From: an uncultured Pseudodesulfovibrio sp.
GTDB lineage: Bacteria > Desulfobacterota > Desulfovibrionia > Desulfovibrionales > Desulfovibrionaceae
DNA length: 64,000 bases
Direction of reading: 5' to 3'
Assembly: GCF_963677845.1 (NCBI RefSeq)
Contig: NZ_OY782498.1
Location: 940,001 to 1,004,000 of the forward strand
Of this stretch, positions 6,677 to 15,138 are shown one piece after another; the stretch's first letter is position 1; every line of letters starts with the position of its first letter. The translations under genes and the position numbers were made by a program. Below the pieces are notes generated by a model. The model worked only from the letters and a program-made list of their open reading frames with translations. It was not told the DNA's origin and ran no database searches.

Positions 6677-8623
6677 ATGAGCGTAGCACGCAGAGCTTTT
6701 ATTCAGATGAGTGTGGGCGCCACCGTCGGTATCCTTTTTACACCGACGGTATGGAAAGCTCTTGATGATGTCTCCATCTGGACGCAGAATTGGCCTTGGA
6801 TTCCCACGTTGAAATACGGGGAAGTCAAAGGGACGCCAACCGTGTCCAAGATGTGTGAATCCGGATGTGCCGTGAAGGTTCGCACCGTTGCCGGTGAAGC
6901 CTTTGGTGTTGAAGGAAACATGGAAAACCCGCTTTCCGGCGGTGGTGTCTGTCCTTTGTGCGCCAATGGTGTACAGGTCATGAACAGCCCGTCCCGGATT
7001 AAGGCTCCCATGTTGGATGGCGAAGAAATCTCCTGGGAAAAAGCTCAGGAAGTCGTGGCCGAGAAGTTGGAAGCCGCTGGCAGCAAGGTTGCTGTCATTT
7101 CCGGCGATCAGACCGGCACCGTCAACGAGGTCTTCTCCGCGTTGCTGACTGACAAGGGCAGCGACGCATTTTATACCATGCCATGTGACATGCAGGCCGC
7201 CGATAAGGCTTGGTCCGGTCTCATGGGTGGGTCCGGTCAGGTCGGGTATGACCTGGAAAATGCGGATGTAGTCCTGCTGGCTGGTGCCGATGCCCTGGAA
7301 TCCTGGGGTCCGACTGTCGCCAACCTCAAGGCTTTTGCTGCCAATGAGTCCGGTAAGTTCTACTTCGCCGGTCCTTTGCAGACCAAAACCGCTTCCGTGA
7401 CCGATAAATGGGTACCTGTCCCGGCTGAAGGCATGGCTGCTTTCACTCTGGGTATTGCATATTATGTGTTGCAATCAGGCAAGACAACAGCTGCAGCTGA
7501 TTTTGGTCAGTTCAAGGCTATGGTCATGAATGACTACAGCCCTGCCAAAGTTGAAGCTGCCACCGGTGTTAAAGCCGATATGATGGCTGCTATCGCCAAG
7601 GATTTGCTGGTCGCCAGCAACCCTGTGGTTGTTCCCGGTGGTTCTGTTGCCGCACACGGCGCAGCGTTCGCATTGAATCTGCTGCTTGGCGGTGGCATGA
7701 AGGTTTTGCCTGAATTTGGCAAAGCTGTCGGTACTGCCATGAGCCGGAGCGAAATGTTGAAAGCGGATATTCTGGAAGGTGTTTCCACCGACTTGCTGTT
7801 CGTTTATGAAGCCAATCCAGCTTACGCCCTGCCTGAGCAGGTCAAGGCCGGTTTCACCGTCGCGTTTGACTCGGTTAACACCGAAACTACGGCTGCCGCG
7901 AATCTGGTTTTGCCGACCCCGCACTGCTATGAGCGGTTCGAGGATCTGGCATCTCCGTATGGTCTCGCAGTGGGGACGTATTCCTTGGGCGCTCCGGTTT
8001 CCAAGGCAACTCTGAATGTCAAGAACGCCGCCGACTTTATCCTCGGTTTGGCTGATCTTGGATTTGAGACTTATGAAGAAGTTCTTGAAGCCAAGGTTGA
8101 AGCCATTGGTGCTGACATGGACGAGTTGGTCGAAGGTGGCGCATTTGTCGTTGAAGGCGAAGTGCCGGTTGCTGCCAGCATGGCTGCTAGCGAATTGAGC
8201 AAGGCTGCCGTACCCGTCAAGGGTTCCGGTGCCGTGGGACTTGCTCCCTATACATTGCTCAATGTCGGTACCGCCAATCAGGCGACTACCCCTAACGCCC
8301 CGTGTACCATCAGCAACAATCAGTTGATCGGTGACCATATGGTCGTCATGATGGCATCTGCCACTGCCAAACAGCTTGGCGTGGACGTTGGCTCCAAGGT
8401 GAAACTCTCCGGTGGTACCGGTGAGTGTGAAGCTTTGGTCCAGATCTTCGAAGGCGTCTTGCCCGGCATAGTGGCCGCTCCTCTGGGAATGGGTCACACT
8501 GTCGGCGACGAGTTCTCGAAGGGTAAGGGCGATAACGTTTACAAGATTCTCACGGTGAGCTCCGAGGCCGCCGCTGGCGCCTCTACATGGGCCGGTTCCA
8601 CTGTGAATGTCGCCAAAATCTAG
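6677..8623 (+). CDS. qrcB: Qrc complex molybdopterin-oxidoreductase-like subunit
   Basis: A 648-residue periplasmic subunit from the molybdopterin oxidoreductase family. The N-terminus has a twin-arginine type signal (ARRAFIQ, then a hydrophobic stretch). The usual iron-sulfur motif CxxCxxxCx27C is altered: the first cysteine position is Ser57, while Cys60, Cys64 and Cys92 keep the spacing, with a further Cys95. The described Qrc complex contains no molybdenum, so this protein is best seen as a structural or electron-transfer relic of the enzyme fold rather than a catalyst. It is placed between qrcA and qrcC, 11 bases before qrcC. It should not be annotated as formate dehydrogenase or nitrate reductase. 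Confidence 0.92.
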   Translation: MSVARRAFIQMSVGATVGILFTPTVWKALDDVSIWTQNWPWIPTLKYGEVKGTPTVSKMCESGCAVKVRTVAGEAFGVEGNMENPLSGGGVCPLCANGVQVMNSPSRIKAPMLDGEEISWEKAQEVVAEKLEAAGSKVAVISGDQTGTVNEVFSALLTDKGSDAFYTMPCDMQAADKAWSGLMGGSGQVGYDLENADVVLLAGADALESWGPTVANLKAFAANESGKFYFAGPLQTKTASVTDKWVPVPAEGMAAFTLGIAYYVLQSGKTTAAADFGQFKAMVMNDYSPAKVEAATGVKADMMAAIAKDLLVASNPVVVPGGSVAAHGAAFALNLLLGGGMKVLPEFGKAVGTAMSRSEMLKADILEGVSTDLLFVYEANPAYALPEQVKAGFTVAFDSVNTETTAAANLVLPTPHCYERFEDLASPYGLAVGTYSLGAPVSKATLNVKNAADFILGLADLGFETYEEVLEAKVEAIGADMDELVEGGAFVVEGEVPVAASMAASELSKAAVPVKGSGAVGLAPYTLLNVGTANQATTPNAPCTISNNQLIGDHMVVMMASATAKQLGVDVGSKVKLSGGTGECEALVQIFEGVLPGIVAAPLGMGHTVGDEFSKGKGDNVYKILTVSSEAAAGASTWAGSTVNVAKI

Positions 8624-8634
8624 GGGGAACCGAC

Positions 8635-9444
8635 ATGCAAACAAAAGAATTCAAAATCAAATGGGGCATGGTCATTGATATTGACAAATGCACCGGCTGC
8701 GGCGCCTGTATGGTCGGCTGCCAGGTGGAGAACAATATCGCTCCCATGACCAAGAAAGACCCCTATAACTATGTTCAGGCCTTGACGACGGATCGCGACA
8801 ATGCGTCCAATAAGCTCAAGACCCTGACTTGGATGAACGTTTACGAACTGTCCAACGGTAAAGCCTTCCCTGAACATGAGACGGCTTACTTGCCCAGACC
8901 TTGCATGCAGTGTGGCAACCCCGCTTGTGTGCCTGTTTGTCCGGTCGTTGCCACCGAGAAGAACGAAGAGGGCGGCATTGTATCCCAGATCTACCCCCGT
9001 TGTATCGGTTGTAGGTACTGCATGGCTGCATGCCCATATCACGCTCGTTACTTTAACTGGTGGGATCCGCTTTGGCCTGAAGGCATGGACAAGGGGTTGA
9101 GCCCGGCCGTGTCTCCTCGTCCTCGTGGCGTGGTTGAGAAGTGTAACTTCTGTCATACCCGTTACATGAATGCCAAGGATCAAGCTCGTCAGAATGGCGA
9201 GGACCCGATGAATCTGCCCGATGGCGCATATGTGACCGCTTGCGCAGAAATCTGCCCGACCAAGGCTATCACCTTCGGCGATTTGAATAATCCCGAACAT
9301 AAGGTGCATGACCTTGCTAAGAGCCCGAAAGCATTCCGTCTGCTTGAGAAACTCGGCCTGGCTCCCCAGGTCTATTACATGAGCAATCGTGAATGGGTCC
9401 GCAAGCAGGGTGATAACTACAACGCCGATGGCGGCGGTCACTAG
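8635..9444 (+). CDS. qrcC: Qrc complex iron-sulfur subunit
   Basis: A 269-residue PsrB/NrfC-like protein carrying four ferredoxin-type cysteine groups: CTGCGACMVGC (about residues 19-29), CMQCGNPACVPVC, CIGCRYCMAAC, and CNFC with a late CAEIC. It would pass electrons from the haem subunit to the quinone site in QrcD. The start is the ATG at 8635 with GGGGGA just upstream; the open frame extends into the end of qrcB. There is no signal peptide, consistent with export in complex with QrcB through the Tat signal. The stop is 11 bases before qrcD. Confidence 0.93.
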   Translation: MQTKEFKIKWGMVIDIDKCTGCGACMVGCQVENNIAPMTKKDPYNYVQALTTDRDNASNKLKTLTWMNVYELSNGKAFPEHETAYLPRPCMQCGNPACVPVCPVVATEKNEEGGIVSQIYPRCIGCRYCMAACPYHARYFNWWDPLWPEGMDKGLSPAVSPRPRGVVEKCNFCHTRYMNAKDQARQNGEDPMNLPDGAYVTACAEICPTKAITFGDLNNPEHKVHDLAKSPKAFRLLEKLGLAPQVYYMSNREWVRKQGDNYNADGGGH

Positions 9445-9455
9445 GAGGCTGAACA

Positions 9456-10682
9456 ATGGATAGCAAACTCTTCCCGGAAGGGGTGCAGCGGTGCTCGTTT
9501 GGCAAGTTCCTTATTTGGATAGCTGCCATAATGGGCGTTTTCCTCTGGGGGCTCTATGCCGCAGTGCTCGTACTGTATAATGGTATTGGCACCACCGGCC
9601 TGGATAACTACTTCGGGTTCGGTGCCTGGATTACCTTTGACCTTGCTGTGATCGCTCTTGGCGCCGGTGCTTTTTTCACCGGTCTGCTCAAGTATATCCT
9701 TAAGATCAAACAGCTTGAAAAAATTATTAACCTGACGGTTGTCGTCGGTTTCTGCTGCTATGCAGGTGCCATGCTGGTTCTGGTTCTTGATGTTGGTCAG
9801 CCGACCCGTGCATGGTTCGGTTACTGGCATCCTAATGTCCACTCCATGCTGACAGAAGTTATCTTCTGTATCACCTGCTATTTGACTGTTCTGATCATCG
9901 AGTTCGTCCCGTTGATTCTTGAGCAGAAGCAGTTGAACAAGATTCCCTTCATTCATGCGTTGGCTCACAACATGCACGTCAACATGGCGTTGTTCGCCGG
10001 TATTGGTGCATTCCTGTCCACATTCCACCAGGGTTCCCTGGGTGGTATGTATGGCGTCCTGATCGGTCGTCCTTACGCTTTCCGTGAAGGATTCTTCATC
10101 TGGCCATGGACTTTCTTCCTGTTTGTACTCTCCGCAGTTGGTTCCGGTCCGGTTTTCACCGTTCTGATTGCCACCCTCATGGAGAAGATTACAGGTAAGA
10201 AACTGGTCGATTTCAAGACCAAGGCTTTGATGGGCAAGATTGCTGGCACCATGCTGTGCGTGTACATGTTCTTCAAGATTCTTGACACGTGGGCATGGGC
10301 TTATGGTTACCTGCCTACCGTCGGTTTGACCTTTGACGACATGTTCTATGGCTTTATCTACGGCAAATGGTTGATGTTCTCTGAATTGGTTGTGTGTGGT
10401 ATTGTGCCAGCTATTATGTTGATTGTTCCGGCCATCCGTAATAATCCGACATTGCTGTATACCGCTGCCATTTTGGACTGCATTGGCGTGTCCCTGAACC
10501 GTTATCTCTTTACTGTTCAAACAATTGCCTTCCCGGTTATGCCGTTTGACGATTGGCAAGTGTACTACCCGAACTGGGTTGAGTACGCCACGTCCATCAT
10601 GATCATAGCCTTTGGCTTTTTGGTCCTGTCATTCGTGTACCGCTACCTCCCTCTGTTTCCGCAAGAGCGTAAATTGAATTAG
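9456..10682 (+). CDS. qrcD: Qrc complex NrfD-like quinone-binding membrane subunit
   Basis: A 408-residue integral membrane protein of the NrfD/PsrC family with about ten hydrophobic segments. It is the membrane anchor and holds the menaquinone site of Qrc. Conserved-looking loops include FGYWHP and the segment around HNMHVNMALF. A GGAGG stands at 9444-9448, before the ATG. It is the last gene of the operon; a strong hairpin terminator begins 7 bases after its stop. All four subunits are intact and in the order known from Desulfovibrio. Confidence 0.93.
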   Translation: MDSKLFPEGVQRCSFGKFLIWIAAIMGVFLWGLYAAVLVLYNGIGTTGLDNYFGFGAWITFDLAVIALGAGAFFTGLLKYILKIKQLEKIINLTVVVGFCCYAGAMLVLVLDVGQPTRAWFGYWHPNVHSMLTEVIFCITCYLTVLIIEFVPLILEQKQLNKIPFIHALAHNMHVNMALFAGIGAFLSTFHQGSLGGMYGVLIGRPYAFREGFFIWPWTFFLFVLSAVGSGPVFTVLIATLMEKITGKKLVDFKTKALMGKIAGTMLCVYMFFKILDTWAWAYGYLPTVGLTFDDMFYGFIYGKWLMFSELVVCGIVPAIMLIVPAIRNNPTLLYTAAILDCIGVSLNRYLFTVQTIAFPVMPFDDWQVYYPNWVEYATSIMIIAFGFLVLSFVYRYLPLFPQERKLN

Positions 10683-10688
10683 GGCGTA

Positions 10689-10749
10689 GCACCCATCACA
10701 AAAAATAGACCCGCTCTTCGTGAGCGGGTCTTTTTTTTGTGATGGGTGC
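10689..10749. terminator. qrc operon terminator with extended outer arms
   Basis: A 61-base near-perfect inverted repeat. Arms of 28 bases (10689-10716 and 10722-10749) match at 27 of 28 positions around a 5-base loop TTCGT. The core is a GC-rich stem GACCCGCTC / GAGCGGGTC with an A-rich left flank and eight T residues on the right, so it can end transcription in both directions. The outer 12 bases (GCACCCATCACA and its complement) extend the palindrome beyond an ordinary terminator. A second hairpin with the same arm length follows ssb at 35399-35458. Confidence 0.85.
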
Positions 10750-10943
10750 TAGACTCAGCTTTCGATAGCGGCGTATCGCCGTCGTTGGGAATGTTGAGTC
10801 TGTCCTCCCTGCACCACTCTCGAAAGCCTCACGGTGTGGAGAGGGTCGAGGCACTTCGCTGCTGACTTTTGGGGAAACAGGAAAGAAGAAAAGAGAAATA
10901 AGTTTTTTTATAGTGGGATAGTGGATAGTCACGAGCAGAGCGA

Positions 10944-11030
10944 GCGATATAACGTTTGGGAGAGTCCAGAGAACCCTTTTCAAAGGGTTCTCTGGTCCCG
11001 CCGAAGGCGCCCCCGGAGGGTCACCAAAGG
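10944..11030. repeat. Dispersed intergenic hairpin repeat, copy A
   Basis: An element shared with 35570-35660. It begins with GCGATATA, then GAGAGTCCAGAGAACC, a 14-base inverted repeat (10966-10979 / 10982-10995) whose tip reads TTCA, then TGGTCCCGC, a CG-rich stretch and AAAGGC. It abuts the stop codon of the leftward peptidase gene, as copy B abuts the stop of a leftward ABC ATPase gene. Likely a REP-like or terminator-associated element of this genome. Confidence 0.7.
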
Positions 11031-11031
11031 C

Positions 11032-12186
11032 TTATGTAAGTTTTTCGAATGCCCGACGCATAGCGACTGCAGCCAGAATGGTGCGTTCGGTCAGCGAGGC
11101 AGTGATCATGTATTCATTGTGAGAGTGGTCCTTGCCACCAGTGGGACCAAGGCCGTCGATAACCGGAGTCCCTGCATTGGCTATGAAGTTGGCGTCTGAA
11201 ACACCACCTCGTGCGCTTTCCTGAACCGGGATGCCTAGTTCGGTACCGGTAGAGGCCACGATCTCGTATAGGCTCGCAATAGCCGGACTGTTTTCCATGG
11301 TCGGCCTGCCCGGTATGACTTCCAATTGACAGTTCGTGCCGGGAATGGTCGGAGAAGCCGCTGAATTTTCAATGGCCTCACGCAGAATAACGCCTTCCAA
11401 TTCATTCCAGTACCGGCATTCGATTTTGGCTTTGGCCGAGGGGGCGACAGTGTTTGGCCCCACACCGCCTTCGACCAAACCAACGTTGACGGAGACACCC
11501 TTTGCTGCATCATTGAGTGCTTCAAGGGTAATGGTCTGGTGCGCCATTTCAAGGATGGCACTGGGTTTTGGTCCCGTCAGATTGCCGGAATGACCTGCTT
11601 GACCTTGAATTTCCAAAGAAAAGGAGATTTTACCTTTTCGCGCTGTGACGATTTTCCCGCCCGGGCTGGAACATTCAAAGACAAAGGCCATGGCCACTTT
11701 TTTAGCTTCTTCAATGATGAGGTCTTGTGAATGAGGTGAGCCTATTTCTTCGTCTGAATTGAAGACAAAAGTAATAGGCATGTCATCAAGAAGGCCTGCG
11801 GCATTAAGTGCTTTGAGCGCATAAATGCCGACAACCAACCCTCCTTTCATATCCACCACGCCGGGTCCGATGATGGTGTCACCATCCGGGTGAAAACAAT
11901 CAAATCCATCTTCGGGTGGAAAAACCGTGTCCATATGACCACAAAGCAAGAGACCGTTGTTGTCGGGTTGAGTTACGTTTTGTGCGACCAGATTGTCGCC
12001 AACCTCGTCACGCTTTTCGCGTCGAACAGTGAACCCCATGTCGGTCATCACGCTCTCAAGGACCGAAGCGACTGCATCGGTTCCCGGTTTATTGGGCGTG
12101 TAACTGTTGATGCACACGATCTTTTCGAGCAGGTCCATCATTTCCTGCTCATGATTCGTGATATATGTGCGAATGGTCTCAAGCAT
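11032..12186 (-). CDS. M20 family metallopeptidase
   Basis: A 384-residue cytoplasmic hydrolase of the ArgE/DapE/carboxypeptidase G2 family. All zinc and catalytic positions look intact: GHMDTVF (His and Asp), GVVDMKGG (bridging Asp), NSDEEIGS (catalytic Glu then ligand Glu), ECSSP (Glu) and the last histidine in DHSHNEY. The dimerisation domain sits at about 185-295 (QGQAGHSG). The ATG overlaps the stop of the upstream radical SAM gene (TAATG on the minus strand), so translation is coupled. This points to a substrate made or used by the other two enzymes, for example an amide of an unusual amino acid. The substrate cannot be read from the sequence. Confidence 0.88.
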   Translation of the reverse strand: MLETIRTYITNHEQEMMDLLEKIVCINSYTPNKPGTDAVASVLESVMTDMGFTVRREKRDEVGDNLVAQNVTQPDNNGLLLCGHMDTVFPPEDGFDCFHPDGDTIIGPGVVDMKGGLVVGIYALKALNAAGLLDDMPITFVFNSDEEIGSPHSQDLIIEEAKKVAMAFVFECSSPGGKIVTARKGKISFSLEIQGQAGHSGNLTGPKPSAILEMAHQTITLEALNDAAKGVSVNVGLVEGGVGPNTVAPSAKAKIECRYWNELEGVILREAIENSAASPTIPGTNCQLEVIPGRPTMENSPAIASLYEIVASTGTELGIPVQESARGGVSDANFIANAGTPVIDGLGPTGGKDHSHNEYMITASLTERTILAAVAMRRAFEKLT

Positions 12187-13736
12187 TATTTTTTGCCGTA
12201 CTGGTTGAAAGCAAAATTGGTGTCATTGCCGTATCCTTCCGGGTCGGCGTCCGGGTAACGGACTTCGCCGCCCCACGGTTTTTGGAGGATGACAACTCCG
12301 TCCTCGCGGCCTTGAACATTGTCACGGTGGAGCGGAATCTTGCCGCCGGCAGCAGCAATGTAGCGCGGGATGGCATCACCGGAAATGTTGCCGTACATGC
12401 CTTCCACGATGTCCCGACCTTTCTGGATGGGGACGCGCATGTGGTAGTACTGAGGGTTACGATAGGAGCAGTTAAAGATATAGTAGGGGCGTATGTAGGA
12501 TTCTTGAATGGTCTCACACAGATGCCACATCTTGACCTTGGAATCATTGATGCCGCGCAAAAGAACGGCCTGATTGAGAACTGCGGAGACACGTTTGGAA
12601 ATATTCTTGAATGCCTGACGGGAAACAGGAGTGATCTCTTGAGCCGTGTTGATCTGTGTGACCACGCGGACGGGTTTCTTGTCATTGCTTTCTTCCAGAA
12701 TGTCGAGAAGCTCTGCATCCACTCGCTGTGGAGTGGTGACGGGGACACGTGTGCCGAGGCGTTTCATCTTGATGTGGTCGATGTCATCCAGTTTGCCGAG
12801 CAGCCAACGAAGTGAGCTGTTGGACAACATGAATGCGTCTCCACCGGTAATCAACACATCACGAATGGCCGGTTTTGAGGCGATGTAGTCGAGGGCTTCT
12901 TGATATGCAGCTTTTGAAAAGGTGCGGTCAGATCCACCGATATGAGCAATGCGCAAACAGTGTGTGCAATACATGGCGCAGATGTTGGTGGACTTGAGGG
13001 CCACCACACGTGGGTAGAATTGATCGACAAGACGAACCGGAGAATGATCCGAGGCTACGGGCGGGATTTCTTCACCCACGGTGTCGACCATCTCAGCGGT
13101 GGGGACAGCCTGAAGGATGACAGGGTCATTGGGTACAGGTTGAATGAGGCTGGCATAATACGGTGTCATGCGCATGCGGTATTTTTGAGTGATGCGCGCT
13201 ACGTCCTGAATACAGTCCTCGGGAAGATCAAGACACTTTTGCAGGGTCTCGGTATTGTCGATACAGTTACCGAGCTGGCCGGAGAAGGAATTCCAGTCGT
13301 CGTCTGTCATGCCCAGAACTGATTTAATGCGTGCCTGATTCTCAAGGATTTTGTCCCAGAGTTGAATGCCACTAGGGGCTTCAGTATTCTTGCGTGCCAG
13401 ATAATCCTTCACACGCAGGCCAGCGTCGGTGATGATCTCAAGGGCTCGTCCCACGCGGCCACCTATGGTCACAGAGTGTTCGTCGATTTTGACATGCTTG
13501 GCGCACAGTTCGATAAGATTTTCGCGGGTTAGGCCGTATGCTTCATAGCCGGGACCGTTCGCGGTTTTGGCATTTTTGAGAGCGTGAAATAGAGCCACGA
13601 TAGGCGCTGTGCCTTCAGTCTCTTTAGCGTCGGCGTAAAGCTGTTGCATGTTGGTGGAATCGGCTTCGGTTGCAGTACCGTTACCGGAAATCTGTTCAAG
13701 CAAGTCCGTCGTAAAACCATCCAATTGAAAAGCCAT
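12186..13736 (-). CDS. KamA-family radical SAM protein, substrate unknown
   Basis: A 516-residue relative of lysine 2,3-aminomutase, about 100 residues longer than the clostridial enzyme because of an N-terminal extension. The start is the ATG at 13736, one base after the upstream stop. The radical SAM cluster motif is CAMYCTHC, and the PLP-lysine region reads AAGGKIPL. Before these, MRMTPYYASLI matches the family's pre-barrel segment. From memory, lysine 2,3-aminomutase binds the substrate side-chain amine with Asp293 (in YQCDP) and Asp330 (in VVDAPGG). Here these positions read FNCSY and YIAAAGG, so both aspartates are absent. It also lacks the Lys and Asn I recall for glutamate 2,3-aminomutase. 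It is probably an aminomutase acting on another amino acid or a conjugate. Confidence 0.85.
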   Translation of the reverse strand: MAFQLDGFTTDLLEQISGNGTATEADSTNMQQLYADAKETEGTAPIVALFHALKNAKTANGPGYEAYGLTRENLIELCAKHVKIDEHSVTIGGRVGRALEIITDAGLRVKDYLARKNTEAPSGIQLWDKILENQARIKSVLGMTDDDWNSFSGQLGNCIDNTETLQKCLDLPEDCIQDVARITQKYRMRMTPYYASLIQPVPNDPVILQAVPTAEMVDTVGEEIPPVASDHSPVRLVDQFYPRVVALKSTNICAMYCTHCLRIAHIGGSDRTFSKAAYQEALDYIASKPAIRDVLITGGDAFMLSNSSLRWLLGKLDDIDHIKMKRLGTRVPVTTPQRVDAELLDILEESNDKKPVRVVTQINTAQEITPVSRQAFKNISKRVSAVLNQAVLLRGINDSKVKMWHLCETIQESYIRPYYIFNCSYRNPQYYHMRVPIQKGRDIVEGMYGNISGDAIPRYIAAAGGKIPLHRDNVQGREDGVVILQKPWGGEVRYPDADPEGYGNDTNFAFNQYGKK

Positions 13737-13737
13737 G

Positions 13738-15138
13738 TCAGTACCTGTTTGTTTCGTGGTCGACGATGGATTCCGCCAACCTGTTTGTTCCTTTTTCCAG
13801 TTCATGAAGCATATCTTTGCGTGTGGCTGCTACAGCGGCCACGCGCCCTAGAAAAGTTCCAGCTTTTACCAGAACATCTTCTCCTGTGTGTTCAAGGATG
13901 ATGTGCCCGGGAAGTCCGTCAACGGCTGCCTGAGTGAAAAGAGTGCGCTCCGGCAGGCTTTGTTTGATTTCGTTGGTGGTAACAACATCCGTCTCTACCT
14001 TGTGATTGAAGGTTCCCCAGTGAAGGTCACCGTTGATGATGGCGTCAAAGTCGGGTGTTTTTCTGTCGGTGGGGAGTTTGTCATGGAGTACAGCATGTGC
14101 TTCCATGTCAAACAGGTTGGGAGATCCTTCTGGGAGCAGTTGCTCCAGTGCGCTGCAAAATTCCATGGTCGTCCCCTGTTTGCGCGCGTTGACTTCGATG
14201 AAAAAGATGTCTTCGTTTTCGGTGACGATGTAGTCGCATCCATAGATGCCTCGGAAACCCAGCTTCCCGAGTTCACGACCTATGGCCTCGGTGTAATTTC
14301 GAAGATCTGTCTGTACGTTAGCAGGCAGTATGGATGGGAACGTTGAACCTCGGAATTTATTGCCATCCACAATATTCATGTCCGCAACACCGGCCACATA
14401 TACTTCGTTTTCATTGCCGACAACGGCTAAAACAGTCGGGTCGTGTGTGTGCGGCGCGTATCCACTTATAAGGTAATGTGTCTCCGGGCAGGAGAAACGA
14501 CCGAGCGCGTCTTCGGCGCATTGGCAAACCATGCTTTGAGCACCGCCCGCACTGTGACTTGCCGAAACGAACATGCCGTGAGGCGAACGACTCCCAAGTT
14601 CCTTGAGGCCTTGTTCCAGAGCCTCGGCGCCGCAGCAAATCATGAAGTCAACCACTGGGGCTACTTTGGAAAAGGTCTCGTACTGCCACGTTTTATCGTT
14701 GAGGTGTTCAATTAGGTCAGCTCTTGGGCCGAGCAGAGTGATTTTCCCCTCATGGCCAAGGTTCAGCTCTGGGCGGCTTTCAAACATCCAGACAAAAATA
14801 TGATCCTGTTGTTTAAGTAGGGTCTGCAGCAATTCTTTTATGTATGTCGATTCTGATAGTTCTCTGGAAAATGTCGAAATGGGGGTACGATAAGCGACCT
14901 TTCGCCCAGCGGTCTCAATTTCTTTTTTTGCGGTCGGATTGAATACTGCGAGGTTACTGAATGCCGTAGTATCGATAAGATCGGGAGCGATTGAAATGGC
15001 TTTAAAAGGGGTGTCGAACTCACGTTCAAGCGCTTTGGCGACAAAGTCGTTGAGTCCGTAAGCTTTTAACTCTCCGATAAAAATGAAATATGTGACGCTA
15101 GGGTCCAGATGAATATTCGTAAAATGCAGTTCGTCCAT
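13738..15138 (-). CDS. ATP-grasp ligase-like protein, unknown substrate
   Basis: A 466-residue protein with an ATP-grasp fold. A glycine-rich loop (SASHSAGGAQS, about residue 195) covers the nucleotide, and the metal-binding end reads CDYIVTENEDIFFIEVNARKQG, giving the Glu/Asn/Arg set typical of ATP-grasp amide ligases. The N-terminal 120 residues would form the pre-ATP-grasp domain; the last 100 look like a small beta domain. It is the first gene of a three-gene operon with the KamA-like and M20 genes, one base between its stop and the next start. A radical SAM amino-acid mutase paired with an ATP-grasp ligase recalls PylB/PylC logic. No clear Shine-Dalgarno sequence precedes the ATG, so the start is less sure. 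Confidence 0.82.
   Translation of the reverse strand: MDELHFTNIHLDPSVTYFIFIGELKAYGLNDFVAKALEREFDTPFKAISIAPDLIDTTAFSNLAVFNPTAKKEIETAGRKVAYRTPISTFSRELSESTYIKELLQTLLKQQDHIFVWMFESRPELNLGHEGKITLLGPRADLIEHLNDKTWQYETFSKVAPVVDFMICCGAEALEQGLKELGSRSPHGMFVSASHSAGGAQSMVCQCAEDALGRFSCPETHYLISGYAPHTHDPTVLAVVGNENEVYVAGVADMNIVDGNKFRGSTFPSILPANVQTDLRNYTEAIGRELGKLGFRGIYGCDYIVTENEDIFFIEVNARKQGTTMEFCSALEQLLPEGSPNLFDMEAHAVLHDKLPTDRKTPDFDAIINGDLHWGTFNHKVETDVVTTNEIKQSLPERTLFTQAAVDGLPGHIILEHTGEDVLVKAGTFLGRVAAVAATRKDMLHELEKGTNRLAESIVDHETNRY

Larger units (their letters stand above)
10683..11031. other. 349-base convergent intergenic region
   Basis: This lies between the ends of qrcD and the M20 peptidase gene. It holds the 61-base terminator, about 190 bases without a recognised feature (10750-10943), and a hairpin repeat (10944-11030) that ends at the peptidase stop codon. 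No credible coding frame was seen. Confidence 0.7.

Noticed and set aside
6677..8623. Formate dehydrogenase or nitrate reductase catalytic subunit
   Set aside because: Family resemblance is clear, but the neighbours define the Qrc complex and the cluster motif is degraded; Qrc is described without molybdenum.
12186..13805. Annotation as lysine 2,3-aminomutase with a start at 13805
   Set aside because: The ATG at 13736 follows the upstream stop by one base and fits coupled translation; the longer start lies inside the upstream gene. The lysine-binding aspartates recalled from the clostridial enzyme are missing, so the specific name is not justified.
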